Below, one piece after another: positions 22,740 through 34,165 of a stretch of DNA of 64,000 nucleotides (position 1 is its first letter; each line of letters begins with the position of its first letter). The notes under the pieces are model-generated. The model saw nothing but the letters and a program-made list of their open reading frames with translations, was not told the origin of the DNA and made no database searches. The stretch spans positions 16,884,012-16,948,011 of the forward strand of contig NC_092665.1 of NCBI RefSeq assembly GCF_032118995.1, in the 5' to 3' direction. This DNA comes from Asterias amurensis. Lineage: Eukaryota > Echinodermata > Asteroidea > Forcipulatida > Asteriidae. The translations under genes and the position numbers were made by a program.

Positions 22740-25540
22740 CCAAGAACCACTTAACCTCTGGTAAACACTACGCACTGAGAAACCCCCAATAAGCCAACTA
22801 ATAATTAATCAAACTACTTTCTGTTGAAACTTAATGGAGTTTCACATGGTATCAAAAATACACAAATTCTTGTTAATTCCCTACCAAAACAATGTAAATG
22901 AGAATATGACATGAACTATTTTGTATCGCGGAGGGACTCATCCTGAGAGTGAACCAGCACTAAGCCCGCGAAACGTTACGTTAAAGGGACGATGTATGTA
23001 AAATGGTACACTTTGGAAACGTTGATTAAAGGGACGCTGTATATAAATACATCAAAGGCCGTTTCCCCACAATTTCCCTACTTTAAAGATCAGTCGCCCT
23101 CGAACGATCCAATTTTTAAATACTTAGTATATCTTCAAATCTCTCCTCACTGATTGCTTCTTTTTGAAACCTTTAGAAAAACAATCATAAATTTACATAA
23201 TTAACTATCAATACCACAAGTTTCAATTGGAAAGTATTCTAACATTAGTCAACCTCACTTTACACATATATTGTGGTGACACTTAGGTCATGCCCTGTGA
23301 AATTTTACAGGTAACCACTTGTATAGAGTAGAGTATAGTTCTAAAATTAGTTAATCGCGGTAGGATATTGCCCGCGTTTAGCAGTGAGTCGTTTGGAACA
23401 GCGTAGTCCATACAATGTTATACATTTTAATTGAGGTCTTTTTGGCCACGTTTCTGTTTATACATTGTTATACATTTTGAGGTCAACCAGAGTTGCACAG
23501 AACACACCGTGGGAACTTTCTCCACACACTATGATAATACAAATATATAAATGGTGATTCAAGACTATCAAAGTTTTTATAGAAAACACTTTGTATACAA
23601 ATAGTCTTAAAACTGCATGAACAAATCATGAGATATATAATTACACTAATCAGTTCTTACGTGAGGCAATCATTCTTACTCCTCTTTTAACTCTTACTAC
23701 ACTACTCTTACTCTTACTACTCAATTGGATTTCACAAGGCAGGCAAAACTATATCTCAACTACCCACAGATATGTGAATACAATAACTATTTTTAGCTCA
23801 AAAATACAAGTACAGTGATCTTTATACAATACAGATGTCACAAATCAGAGGAACTGGAGAATAAAATGGCTTTACACAGCACTCAATATCAATCACATTA
23901 TTACTCATTAAACTGTATAAGGCCAACCAATGTCTAGCAAATCCTTTTGTTAGGAATAAAATGCTGACTAATCAAACATGCCTTTCAAACAGTATTTTAG
24001 GAGCAATGCCCGTCACTCAAAGTTCTTAGGGTCACAAAACATAGGAATTGGAATTGGAAGTCAATGAAAATACACAACTTGATAACTTGCTAGATATTCA
24101 TGCTGAACACAACCCGTCACTACACGTACTTAGGGTAACCATATACTCACATCGAAGTGTACATAAAATGACTAACTCCAAACCAATAAATATAGTGATT
24201 GATACATAACAATAGCACTTAAAATTCCCCAAGAACACTCTAAGATCACAATATGAACATGTTCCAGAAAGTCAATTATCTGTTTTTCCACAGAAAGATC
24301 ATACTTCAAAATATAAGACTCAATTACTCAATTACCTCCTTGGCCACAATGTTGATATATTAGTGAAAAAGGTTCACTTTTGGACACAAATTACAAATAG
24401 GTCTAAACAACTCGTACAGGTGCTACTCGCACGTTCCGTCACCTATAGTGAACAGACAATCCTCTGCTATTTACACAAAATTTAAGTAATGGCATTTGGC
24501 CACAGACCCAAGATAAAATGTACAGTGGGTCTACTGATGGTCACCGCTACTGCCCAGACAGGTACATGAATATGAAAATAAATTGCAATCCCTAAATACA
24601 AGGGAGACTTCCCTACTTTTTCTTTCGCTTTGCCATCTGGCAAACAAAATGAGGGGCGGTCGAAGCTGACATGGTGGCTATCGTTAAAAACACTCACAGT
24701 AGGAGAAACAAAAACTCCTCCTGCCACCTCTACATAAAACTAGCAGCTTCAAAAACAACTGGCTTAATATTAAGCGGCACAGCCTCCTCAAAAAATACAT
24801 CATTCACATGAGAAATAGAAGGGGAAAAATCAATCGGGTCAGGTGACTGCAATTTATCAGTGTCTGCATTCAAATTTTCAAGACACTTGAAAATATTAGA
24901 AAATCTAGCATCTAATGCAGCTTTGATGCTATCGACCACATTTGTATTAATAGGACATTCATCTTCGTCTTCATCTTCACGTAAAAAACTAGTGAAGGAA
25001 CTCACAATGGTTTCAGCTAAAGCACTGTTTGACTTTGAAACATTGTCTGGCACAGACATAGTTTGAATACTATTATTATCTTCTTCTTATTTCTATAAGC
25101 AATGTACATACAAAATTATGGCTTGTTGAAATACACTGAGGCCTAAATTATCGACCTTCAAAACAGTCTGCTCTTATACAGACAAAAATACAAGTCCAAA
25201 AGATGTCTCACCAACACGGTTGACAAAAAGTACTATTGCATTTCACGAACTCTCAACTGACAATACACACAGTCTTACAAAGACTTAAAAAGTTATTAGT
25301 TTGCCGAGACAAGTAGTCATAAGTATACACCATCACACAAGTGCAACAAGAAATATGCAGTTAGCTGAAAACTCAGTTACAATATTATGTGTGCAACAAG
25401 AAAATTATTTTCTCCTAGTCAGGCAGCTTATGACCATATTTGAGATGGATGTGGACGTTCCGGACAAAAGCACCAAATTTTGTCCACGTGTTCCTTAATA
25501 CCTAAGCTTTGCATTTTTGATAGGAACCACCTCACCAAAA
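22740..25540. other. Gene-poor stretch with one unrecognised acidic open frame
   Basis: The only frame of note is on the minus strand, 25059-24730 (109 codons). It starts ATG, with an acidic patch EDEDEDE and a helical-looking segment (SIKAALDARFSNIFKCLENL). I do not recognise it, and splice sites around it are not convincing. It could be a remnant of a retroelement or a taxon-restricted gene. Elsewhere I see AT-rich sequence and short repeats (ttaaagggacgatgta near 22983 and a similar word at 23025; Leu-codon-like cttactcttact runs at 23670-23720). Confidence 0.3.
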
Positions 25541-26035
25541 CACGTTATGGCGGCCATCTTGGATTTCCAAGATGGCTGCCATTTAAAAACCCATATTTAC
25601 CAATATCTCAGCTTCTAAGTCACCTAGGATCATAATTTTGGTGGCTAAACATACATTTCCATGGTCAAGGAACACAACTGTACCACTCAGAAAAGCAGCA
25701 CAAATTTATTTTCTATAAATGTCAGCCATCTTGGATTTTTAAGACGCACGCTATGTAAAAACCCAGTACAATTATCTCAGCTTCCAAATCACTTAGCGGC
25801 TTTATTTTGGTGGCTAAGCATAAATTTTCATGGTCAGTGAACTCGACCTCACCACCTAGAAAGGCAGCCGTCTTGGATTTTCAGGGTTCGAGCCACGTTA
25901 AACCATGGTTAAACATACATTAAAACGTCACCTTAGATCACATCTTATTGTGTCAAAACATACATTTTCACCATGAAGGAATACAATATTGCAACATTTT
26001 AAAAGAGCAGCAGAAGTTTATTTTTACTACATATA
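25535..26035. repeat. Three diverged tandem units of about 165 bp
   Basis: Each unit contains, in order, a word like gccatcttggattttc, then aaacccatatt or its variant, then atctcagcttctaagtcacc, then ttttggtggctaaacataca, then a ccatggtca-like word, then a gcagca-like end. Units start near 25548, 25728 and 25865. They are diverged, so the duplication is old. No coding signal. Confidence 0.6.
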
Positions 26036-27637
26036 CATTATGAACACATACCATAAATTAACTAGAAATTGAGAGTTTGTGTACAAACTCAGGGTGTTCG
26101 GGTGAATGGTCAAATGAGGTCACGTTGTGTACAACATTTGTAGAACATTACAAGAGGTTTCATGTAGTGAAAGAATCTTGTACGTAGCGTTTGTGGTTCT
26201 CAAGATATGAATTTTTCAATTATTTACCGTTTATTTAACGTAATGACGTCATCGATGACGTCATCATTCCAAAAAAGTTGCGGGTTCATCTACTCATGAA
26301 GGTTCATGTTTATGATAAGTTTCAAGTTCATAGTAGTTTAACATTTTGTTCAAAATCGCACGAAGAAAGATGAGGCGAATCCCAGCGTAGTGGAATTTGA
26401 ATTACGCGCGCCTTCAACGGAGTCTGCATGTGTATACACAACCCGTAATGCCCACAGCCACGCAGTGCTGTTTTGTCGTAGAGCATGGATACAATGTAGG
26501 CCTACATGAACTACACGCACACACACCCACAAGCAAAAGTGTGCACACACATGCGGAAATAACAGCGCGGCCTGTGCACCATACAGGGCGCCCTCATTTG
26601 GGCTATATTAAAAAAAAGTTAACGACCGGAATGTCAAAGTTTGCATATTATTATAAAAAGTATTTCGCCTCAGAGTCCCTTGTCCTCAAAAAGCACACTT
26701 TCCAAACTCGTACGAACTTGAAACTTCACACAGTTCAGATATTTATTAGGAGAGCAAATCTATCAAGTTACGTCATCCATTCTTTGTTGATCTACAGCAG
26801 TACACAAAGTACAATGATAATTAATACGAAGGGTCCTTATAGAAGATACGTGGAGCTGCTGCAGCGTCGCCTCAATCTCATAAACGATTTGATTCCAACT
26901 TCCCTATTGAAAAGCATAACATTATATAATGATGTAGATCTGAAGTAGGGATCAGCTCAATGGATGAAGTGTAGAATATACCTAGATGAGAGGTCAGGAG
27001 CGTTGAAGTGTGTGAACGCAGGATGGAAATCTAATGGCATCAAAGCTGTGATTTGTGCACAGCTAGCTCAAATTATTATGACAGAAGGGTTGCAATGAGT
27101 GGGTTAAAGTGCGATGGATCGCCCGATTGCCTCTCGATCACCTCTCGATCACCAGATGTCAATGATGGCAACTGACTGATAGCCTCGCCAACACCGTGCG
27201 GCTTTCCAAGGGTCCCCGTAGTGTGACGAGAGGTACACGGCGTGCTGCCAATAATGGTAACGAGAATGATACCAAACAAAATAATAGACTCAGAAAATTG
27301 CGGACGACAGCATAAAGGTGCGTTCCGCGTTATGACGTCACACTCTCAAACGACGACCCCTCTGTGCCGACGCAAAAGGGGGCAGCTGATTGGCCGATAG
27401 TTGTTTTTGGTGCGTTAAACGTACGCGTGACCTCAGCGTATCAACAGCGGTGCGTTACGACAAGTACAACACTTTGTGACAGAAAATAGAGATTTTTATC
27501 AGTTCTTTAAACAGTTATTCGTCGAAATAATTATACTCTCCATTAAGAAACTTCGCCATGTTCCAAGCACTCACTGACCATGTCTATGTTTCTCTTGGAT
27601 TGTAGCCCTCATACCGTTCAGCCATCTTCTTCAGAAA
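26036..27637. other. 5' flank of the decarboxylase gene
   Basis: No gene recognised. Two exact palindromic CRE octamers (TGACGTCA) stand 4 bases apart at 26244-26251 and 26256-26263, about 1.4 kb upstream of the decarboxylase ATG. GC content rises from about 27300 to 27480, which may be the promoter. An acceptor-like tcttcag at 27628-27634 just before the ATG suggests a spliced 5'UTR. Confidence 0.45.
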
Positions 27638-29283
27638 ATGGATGACGAAACATTTCGCCTAAGAGTCTCCGAGATGGCAGAGTTCATCTCTAACTACCTC
27701 AGTACAGTCAAGGAACGCCGGGTGTTTCCTGACGTGGAACCAGGCTATCTGAAGAGTCTACTCCCGGTGCAGGCACCGACAACATCAGAAACTTTGGAGA
27801 GCATTATGAAGGATGTAGAGAACAAGATACTTCCAGGGGTACGTCAAATACTTCAGTATTATATCATCGTTTTGTTGTCGATTGTGTGTAATTTCATTGT
27901 ACGTTTAATACTCTACATTTTCATTGGTTGTTATATATTATTATATGAAACTATGGAGAAGAAGAATTTGAAGGCTTTCTTTTTGAGATATCGCCAACAA
28001 TCTGGATCAAATAATATTATAATGTTCACGCAGGAAGAACAATCCAATTTGTTCTTATTTTTAACCGTGCTAAGTCGCAACACTATAGTCAAGCTTTACT
28101 ATATTTGTTCTACCACTGTAGATGACCCATTGGCAGCATCCATCCTTTCCCTTCCATGCCAATTTTTTACTCGCACCTTGTACAATAAAATGCACCTGCA
28201 ACACTTGCCACCGCACATAGGAGTAGAACAAGAACACTAGTAAAGCTTTACTATTTGTTCTACCACTGTATATGACCCATTGGCAGCATCCATCCTTCCC
28301 CTTCCATGCTTACTTTCAACACTAGTCAAGCTTTACTGTGTTTGTCCTACCTCTGTAGATGACCCATTGACAGCATCCATCCTTCCCCTTACATGCATAC
28401 TTTCAATACTAGTCAAGCTTTACTGTGTTTGTTCTACCACTGTAGATGACCCATTGGCAGCATCCATCCTTCCATGCTTACTTTCCAGCTGGTAACTCCT
28501 ACCCATCTATCTTAGCCAGTCTGCTCTCCGATGGATTAGGCTGCATCGGCTTCTCGTGGGTATAAGAACCCCATCCGTTTCTTTGGACATGCATCATAAG
28601 AACAGTTCATTTTGGAGGATATTTCTCGTGGAATTGTGGGAGCGACAAGATGGGACAAGGGTCTGGGGGGGGGGGGGGGCTTCTCACACTCCTCTCAATG
28701 ATAGCCTGTTAAATATCTTTGCTCATGATAAGTCCAAACAAAAAACACAACTCGATGACAAAAATGAAATTTCTATTGCATGCATGGGCACTGGTTGACC
28801 TTGTTGTGTAACTATTCGAATTGAATGTTGTTTGTTGCTTTGTTTGTTAATGAAGAAATGCTTAGTGGGAAAATGTAATTCGGGTTACAAGACAAAAGAA
28901 CGCACCTTGTAAACTCTAGAATTTGTGATTAATGCTACATTAGCATTGCTAATGTCAATAATTGTATTGTATTCAGGCGGCAAGTCCAGCTATGACTGAA
29001 TTAGAAACGGTGATGGTTGATTGGTTGGGTAGGATGATGGGCTTGCCCAATGAGCTGTTGCCATACACAAAGGGCTGCACGGGGGGCGGAGTTTTGCAGG
29101 TATTGCTTCATAAATATTATGATTTCATTTTATGTTTTATAAATACGGGCTGTAGATTCCTTAGGAGCAACATTAGAGAATAATTAAGTAAGAGCCCTTG
29201 TTTAAACCCGCTGACTTCAAAACAGAATTGCGTTGCGGGTCTTCTTTTCATTTGGTGACGATAGGCTACCCATTAAAGTTTTT

Positions 29284-29333
<50 letters not shown>

Positions 29334-32300
29334 TTTTTGCGGAATAAACCCAATCTGAATGTAGAAATCCTCTTTTAAAACTCACCAACATTGTATTTGA
29401 TTTACAGGGGTCTGCCAGCGAGTGTACTTTGGTGTGTATGCTTGCTGCGAGGACAAAGGCTTTGCAGAAACTAAGAAAAGTTTATCCGCATAAAGACGAT
29501 TATGATTTGCTGCCAAAATTGGTGGCATATTTCTCTGAAGAGGTAAGCTGGGTACTCTGGGTAACGAAAGCATTTTTTGTAAGTTTTCTAAAAGAAATCA
29601 AAATTAATGATGTGCAGTTTCACTTTATTTTAGGCGCACTCGTCTGTTGAAAAAGCTGCAAACATTGCTTTTGTGAAGAGACGAAAACTTCCAACAGACA
29701 AGCACTATGCATTCAGAGGGAAGACACTTCGAAAAGCAATGGAGGTAGGTAATAATATACCCCATGGGGAAGACATGGGAATAATTGTAATTAAAAAAAA
29801 AATTAAAAAAGGATCACGATATTTACCAGATAAACTTCTTCGCTCAAAAAATCTTTCCAAAAACTTGTAAAATCAAATGTTCCTCTTTTGTTTCTTTTTA
29901 GCAAGATGAAAAGAGCGGCCTTGTTCCTTTCTTCGTAAGTATAAACAATCGGATGCGAACAAGCTGAGAAAATGAGTCCTTTCCAATGACACCAAAATAT
30001 GTGATTGTGGCATATCACCCCAATCTATGCCACACCTTCTACAATGCCCAGTCAAACTATAAGATAGTGATAACATCCATGAGCAATACAAGAAACTATA
30101 AATGCATTGGATTTTCATTTTTTTTTTATTTGTAATCAACAGGTATGCGGAACGATTGGAACCACAAGCAGCTGTGCATGTGACAATCTCGATGAACTTG
30201 GAGAGACGTGTTCAGCGAATGGTAGGGATGTATGGCTTCACGTTGACGGTGCATACGGGGGAAACGCTCTTATCTGCCCGGAGTTCAGGTACTTGCTTCG
30301 TGGATTTCAGGTAAAAAACGAAACTCCTGAATGTTTTTTAATTGTCAAATATTCTTATTACATTGTGCTATTATCAGTTCTGTCTGGTTGTTGTTTTACT
30401 TTCTTTATGTTTCAGTATGTGACGTCATTCAACGTTAACCCTAACAAATGGCTGCAAGTGAACTTTGATTGCTCTGTGATGTGGTATGAAATTTTCATTT
30501 GTTTCATTTGCACCCAATAGCCAAAAAAACAACACAAACAATATTTTTAAATGATTGTGGCATTGGCAATTAAAATTGTTCTTTATTTGCAGGCATGTTC
30601 GGATTTAAATGTGATCGAGCTAGAAATCCTTTGGGACTTGATGGGCCAATTATGAATTAGTTTTATACATTTTTTACATCATCTGAAGGGTTCGAGATAA
30701 GAATGCACTTATAGACGCCCTCACCGTTAACCCGGCCTATCTTCAGCATGATAATGACGACCGGGTCATAGACTACCGAGTAAGTTTAATAATGACTGTT
30801 TGCAGAAAATAGAATGAACCAACATTAATATAGCGAAATCTGCAAAACCTGTTTGATTTCTTAGTGAATTTCCCTCCTTGATCACCTTTTATACAGAACT
30901 GGACCATACCCCTAAGTCGGCGATTTCGGGCCCTTAAGCTTTGGTTTGTTATCCGGATGTATGGCGTGGAAGGCTTGCAACAGTTCGTACGATTGGTAAG
31001 GCAGTGATAAAAGGAGTTCCCCCCTCCCCCCTCAGGCGATTTCGGGCCCTTAAGCTTTGGTTTGTTATCCGGATGTATGGCGTGGAAGGCTTGCAACAGT
31101 TCGTACGATTGGTAAGGCAGTGATAAAAAGAGTTCCCCCCTCCCCCGTCAGGCGATTTCGGGCCCTTAAGTTTTGGTTTGTTATCCGGATGTATGGCGTG
31201 GAAGGCTTGCAACAGTTCGTACGATTGGTAAGGCAGTGATAAAAAGAGTTCCCCCCTCCCCCGTCAGGCGATTTCGGGCGCTTAAGCTTTGGTTTGTTAT
31301 CCGGATGTATGGCGTGGAAGGCTTGCAACAGTTCGTACGATTGGTAAGGCAGTGATAAAAGGGGTTCCCCCTCCCCCCTCAGGCGATTTCGGGCCCTTAA
31401 GCTTTGGTTTGTTATCCGGATGTATGGCGTGGAAGGCTTGCAACAGTTCGTACGATCGGTAAGGCAGTGATAAAAGGAGTTCCCCCTCCCCCCTCAGGCG
31501 ATTTCGGGCCCTTAAGTTTTGGTTTGTTATCCGGAAGTATGGCGTGGAAGGCTTGCAACAGTTCGTACGATCGGTATATAAGGCGGTGATAAAAGGGGTT
31601 TCCCCCTCCCCCCTCAGGCGATTTCGGGCCCTTAAGCTTCGGTTTGTTATAAGGCTTGCAACAGTTCGTACGATCGGTAAGGCAGTGATAAAAGGGGGGT
31701 TCCCCTCCTCAGATGCGTGTTGGTATCTCCAAAAACAAAAGGGCCATTGTAAAATCTCCAGAAACTTCTTTCAATCGCTCGCAGAAAAATAATATTTTTC
31801 TGCTTCACATTATTCAAATATTTAATTGTTTAAATTCATCTTATCAACCACCGTAACCTTAGAAAATTGCGGTACGAGGACTCGGTGCTTTTTACCCTGC
31901 TAGCCTAGACTGTACCAGCAGCCAGTATATCGGTATCATACAAAGAGATCCTGGTCAAGTTGACATTGTGATTGTATTCATTTAGCATTATTTTTCCTTT
32001 GTCTTGCTGTTTTATGTACACGGAAATTCATTGTACTGTGGTGTTTTATGTCTGTTTGTCTTTAAGCATGTTAGGCTGGCACAACTATTTGAGACGCTGG
32101 TGCGACAGGACCCTCTGTTTGAAATCGTCGGTGATGTAGTCTTTGGATTGGTTTGCTTCAGGATTAAAGTATGTAGTACTGCAACCGGTTAATAATGTAG
32201 AAAATTTTTTTGTTAGATGGATCAAACTAATAAAGTAGTTATATGACAGCAGTGATATAAACACTTTGTTATACATTCTTTGTCAAATAATGTTTTGAAT

Positions 32301-32697
32301 ACTTTGCAGTTTTGTGGAATTGGAAAAGGGTTCTATATCCTTCAAATCATTAAATTGTATTAGTTTGTAAGCTATCAACTTTGTCCAACAAGAATCTGTC
32401 ACAATAAGTATTTACTTATACATTACTTTCTGTTCCTTGAAAATGATTGACCATTCCGTTGTATTAATACAGGGACAGGACAAACTAACAGAGGTTCTTC
32501 TAAAACGTATCAACACTTCAGGAGAAGCTCACATGATCTCAACTCGCTTGGATGATAAGTTTGTCATCCGGTTTGCCGTTTGTCATCCTCAAGCAACTGA
32601 AGATCACATCACACAGTCTTGGAACATTATTAGGCACCATGCTTATCACACATCGTTCCCAAAGGATGGCGCTGTTGAAAAGTTGTTACAGAATTAG
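27638..32697 (+). CDS. Group II PLP amino-acid decarboxylase, tyrosine/histidine-decarboxylase-like, complete, 12 exons, 489 aa
   Basis: Exons 27638-27838, 28446-28559, 28977-29099, 29408-29542, 29634-29744, 29902-29934, 30143-30310, 30416-30483, 30689-30779, 30897-30995, 32067-32168 and 32473-32697 (TAG) join in phase to 490 codons, the usual family length. It would decarboxylate an aromatic or imidazole amino acid in the cytosol as a PLP-dependent dimer. Visible sites: [16 protein letters not shown] (substrate loop), AHSSVE with the PLP-stacking His193, HVDGAY with Asp274 (binds the PLP ring nitrogen), NPNKW with the Schiff-base Lys306, and loop Tyr335. Ser355 in [15 protein letters not shown] sits where human HDC has Ser354 and DDC has Gly. 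FPAGNS, HVDGAY and [12 protein letters not shown] recall insect tyrosine decarboxylases, while the N-terminal [10 protein letters not shown] recalls HDC. So tyramine synthesis is my first guess, histamine second, dopamine/serotonin least likely. Exons 2 and 10 border tandem arrays made from their own edges. Confidence 0.93.
28105..28490 (+). repeat. Exon-edge minisatellite: acceptor side of decarboxylase exon 2, 4 copies
   Basis: The word ctgtagatgacccattggca (acceptor plus first codons of exon 2) occurs at about 28116, 28266, 28353 and 28440. Spacings are 150, 87 and 87 bp. Only the last copy (28446 onward) continues into the full exon. The three upstream copies carry six extra bases (ccttcc.cc) and end at a stop codon shortly after ctttcaa. 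Copies 1 and 3 keep an AG acceptor; in copy 2 it is altered to 'at'. Confidence 0.9.
28560..28976 (+). other. Decarboxylase intron 2
   Basis: Intron with a G-run at about 28665-28679. No other feature; the frame at 28556-28798 is read-through of the exon end and is not coding. Confidence 0.5.
29290..29331. repeat. (AAT)n microsatellite
   Basis: About 13 uninterrupted AAT triplets in decarboxylase intron 3. Confidence 0.95.
30912..31712 (+). repeat. Exon-edge minisatellite: donor side of decarboxylase exon 10, 7 copies
   Basis: The true exon (30897-30995) supplies the first unit. Six more units of about 116 bp follow, starting near 31034, 31147, 31263, 31378, 31494 and 31614. Each repeats the last 78 bases of the exon, the gtaagg donor, about 20 bases of intron and a C-rich tract ending in ctcag or gtcag. 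So each copy looks like a small exon flanked by both splice signals. The coding frame [20 protein letters not shown] is kept in most copies; the last lacks the middle. Splicing a copy in at its cag would start in another frame and meet TAA within six codons. Confidence 0.95.
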
Positions 32698-33506
32698 AAA
32701 CATTGAAAAGTACAGAAAGAAGAATTGGAACCATTTGTGTTGGGAAATGCACTGTGCAGAGCAAGATAGGCCTAAGGACTACCAACCCTTTTTCTTTGGC
32801 GCTACCATAGTAGCCTTTTTAGTCTAAACATACGGGCTGCCGTGGGTACCTTGTCGAAAGGCGAGGTGATACCCATCCAGTCTCCATTAGAATCATAAAG
32901 GAAGCTTGGAAAATTAATCTATTGGCAGGGTCATTGGCTTTTGGCAGGGTCATTGGCTTTTATTTACTAATAAAGTGGCTAGAAATTAAGTAAACATGTT
33001 TTTTTTTTTAGTGAGTAGGCTTGGTTTAGCGGCTGGTGTCAAAATAATATGGGGTGAAGGGGCTGCGCCGGGGGGGGGGGGGGGGGCGACAGAGGGGCGT
33101 TAGATCAGTATTATTATTGGTTGTACTAGTGTGGCTGAGGGTTGTGTTTTCAAAATAATGATGGGTGATCTACAGAGTGTTGGGGGCCAGACACCCCTAA
33201 CTTTGACCCGAAGTTGACACTATATCTTAATAAAATTGTGAGTATTCTTAATATAATATACGTAGGCCTATACATCAGGTTTTTATAAAAAATAACAGCT
33301 GAGCACAGATGCAATCTAAGTAAGCCTAGGCCTGGTCTGGTTCTTAATAAAGTGCGAAGAGTTGGATCAGATTGGATGAGGAGTAACGCGGCGCAATGAA
33401 CATTCTCCCTTTGACCTCGTCGAGGGCGCCCTTCTCATAAGATATGTCGATTCAAGATGGCTGCGCCCATGGTGTCGCATGTTCCATTTGTTTAGGATCG
33501 TTCACA
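32698..33506. other. Decarboxylase 3' flank
   Basis: 3'UTR and intergenic. A doubled word 'ggcagggtcattggctttt' lies at 32926-32962 and a G-run at about 33070-33086. No gene seen before the foldback element at 33507. Confidence 0.5.
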
Positions 33507-34165
33507 GGGTCCTACTAAAAGCCGACAACAAGCCGACAACGCCGACAACAAGTCCAGAGCGCCGCCAACACGCCGCCAACAAGTTTTAAATACCTCAAAA
33601 ATGGCAAATAAACCATATAAATTTTAGAATTATGTGTGTTTTGTAATATAAACATAAATTTAATGGAAAAACTTCACGAAAAGTGTGAATTTTTAACCAG
33701 AAAAAAAAACTTAACGTTCACGGAGAACGGTCGGACGCCATCTTGGCTTAAAATCGTGTTTGGACCAGTCCATTATGATGCGGGTGAGTCAGACTTAGCA
33801 ATAGAGGGCGGGCGTCATGCACTGTGCACACTGCAGTGAAGGTCTTCACATGAAGCCCGCCCTCTGTTGTTGACAAGTGCTAAATCTACCCGTATCATAA
33901 TGGTCTGGTCCAAACACGGTTTTTAAGCCAAGATGGCGTCCGACCGCTTTCCGTGCAAGGGAAGTTTTTTTCTGGTTAAAAATTCACACTTTTTGTGAAG
34001 TTTTTACATTAACTTTATGTTTATATTACAGAACACATATAGTTCTAAAATGTATATGGTTTATTTGCCATTTTTGAGGTATTTAAAACGTGTTGGCGGC
34101 GTGTTGGCGGCGCTCTGGACTTGTTGTCGGCGTTGTCGGCTTGTTGTCGGCTTTTAGTAGGACCG
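33507..34165. mobile_element. Foldback (Mutator-like) element, 659 bp, near-perfect inverted arms
   Basis: The left arm begins GGGTCCTACTAAAAGCCGAC, and the right arm ends with its mirror image CGGCTTTTAGTAGGACCG. The arms (about 320 bp each) are nearly identical and meet near 33830. Flanks TCGTTCACA (33498-33506) and TCGTTGACA (34166-34174) form a 9-bp target duplication with one mismatch, the length used by Mutator-type elements. The arm tips contain short tandem words (GCCGACAACAAG, CGCCGCCAACA). No coding capacity. High arm identity suggests a young or gene-converted copy. Confidence 0.85.

Noticed and set aside
26397-26948. 183-codon plus-strand gene
   Set aside because: Composition and context look random; no motif, no splice partners, no family recognised.
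27638-28240. A 200-codon gene starting at 27638
   Set aside because: After residue 67 the frame runs into intron sequence. The true exon ends at 27838 with the next exon at 28446.
27838-28446. Loss of decarboxylase exon 2 (pseudogene)
   Set aside because: First reading suggested it was missing; it is present at 28446-28559, hidden among its own partial copies, and phases agree.
30912-31712. Mutually exclusive alternative exons of the decarboxylase
   Set aside because: The downstream copies lack the first 21 coding bases, and their CAG acceptor puts them out of frame with a stop in six codons. They cannot replace exon 10 in a working enzyme.
33060-33090. Poly-G runs here, at 2956 and at 28665 as assembly joins
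   Set aside because: They are simple homopolymers within continuous sequence; nothing else suggests a join.
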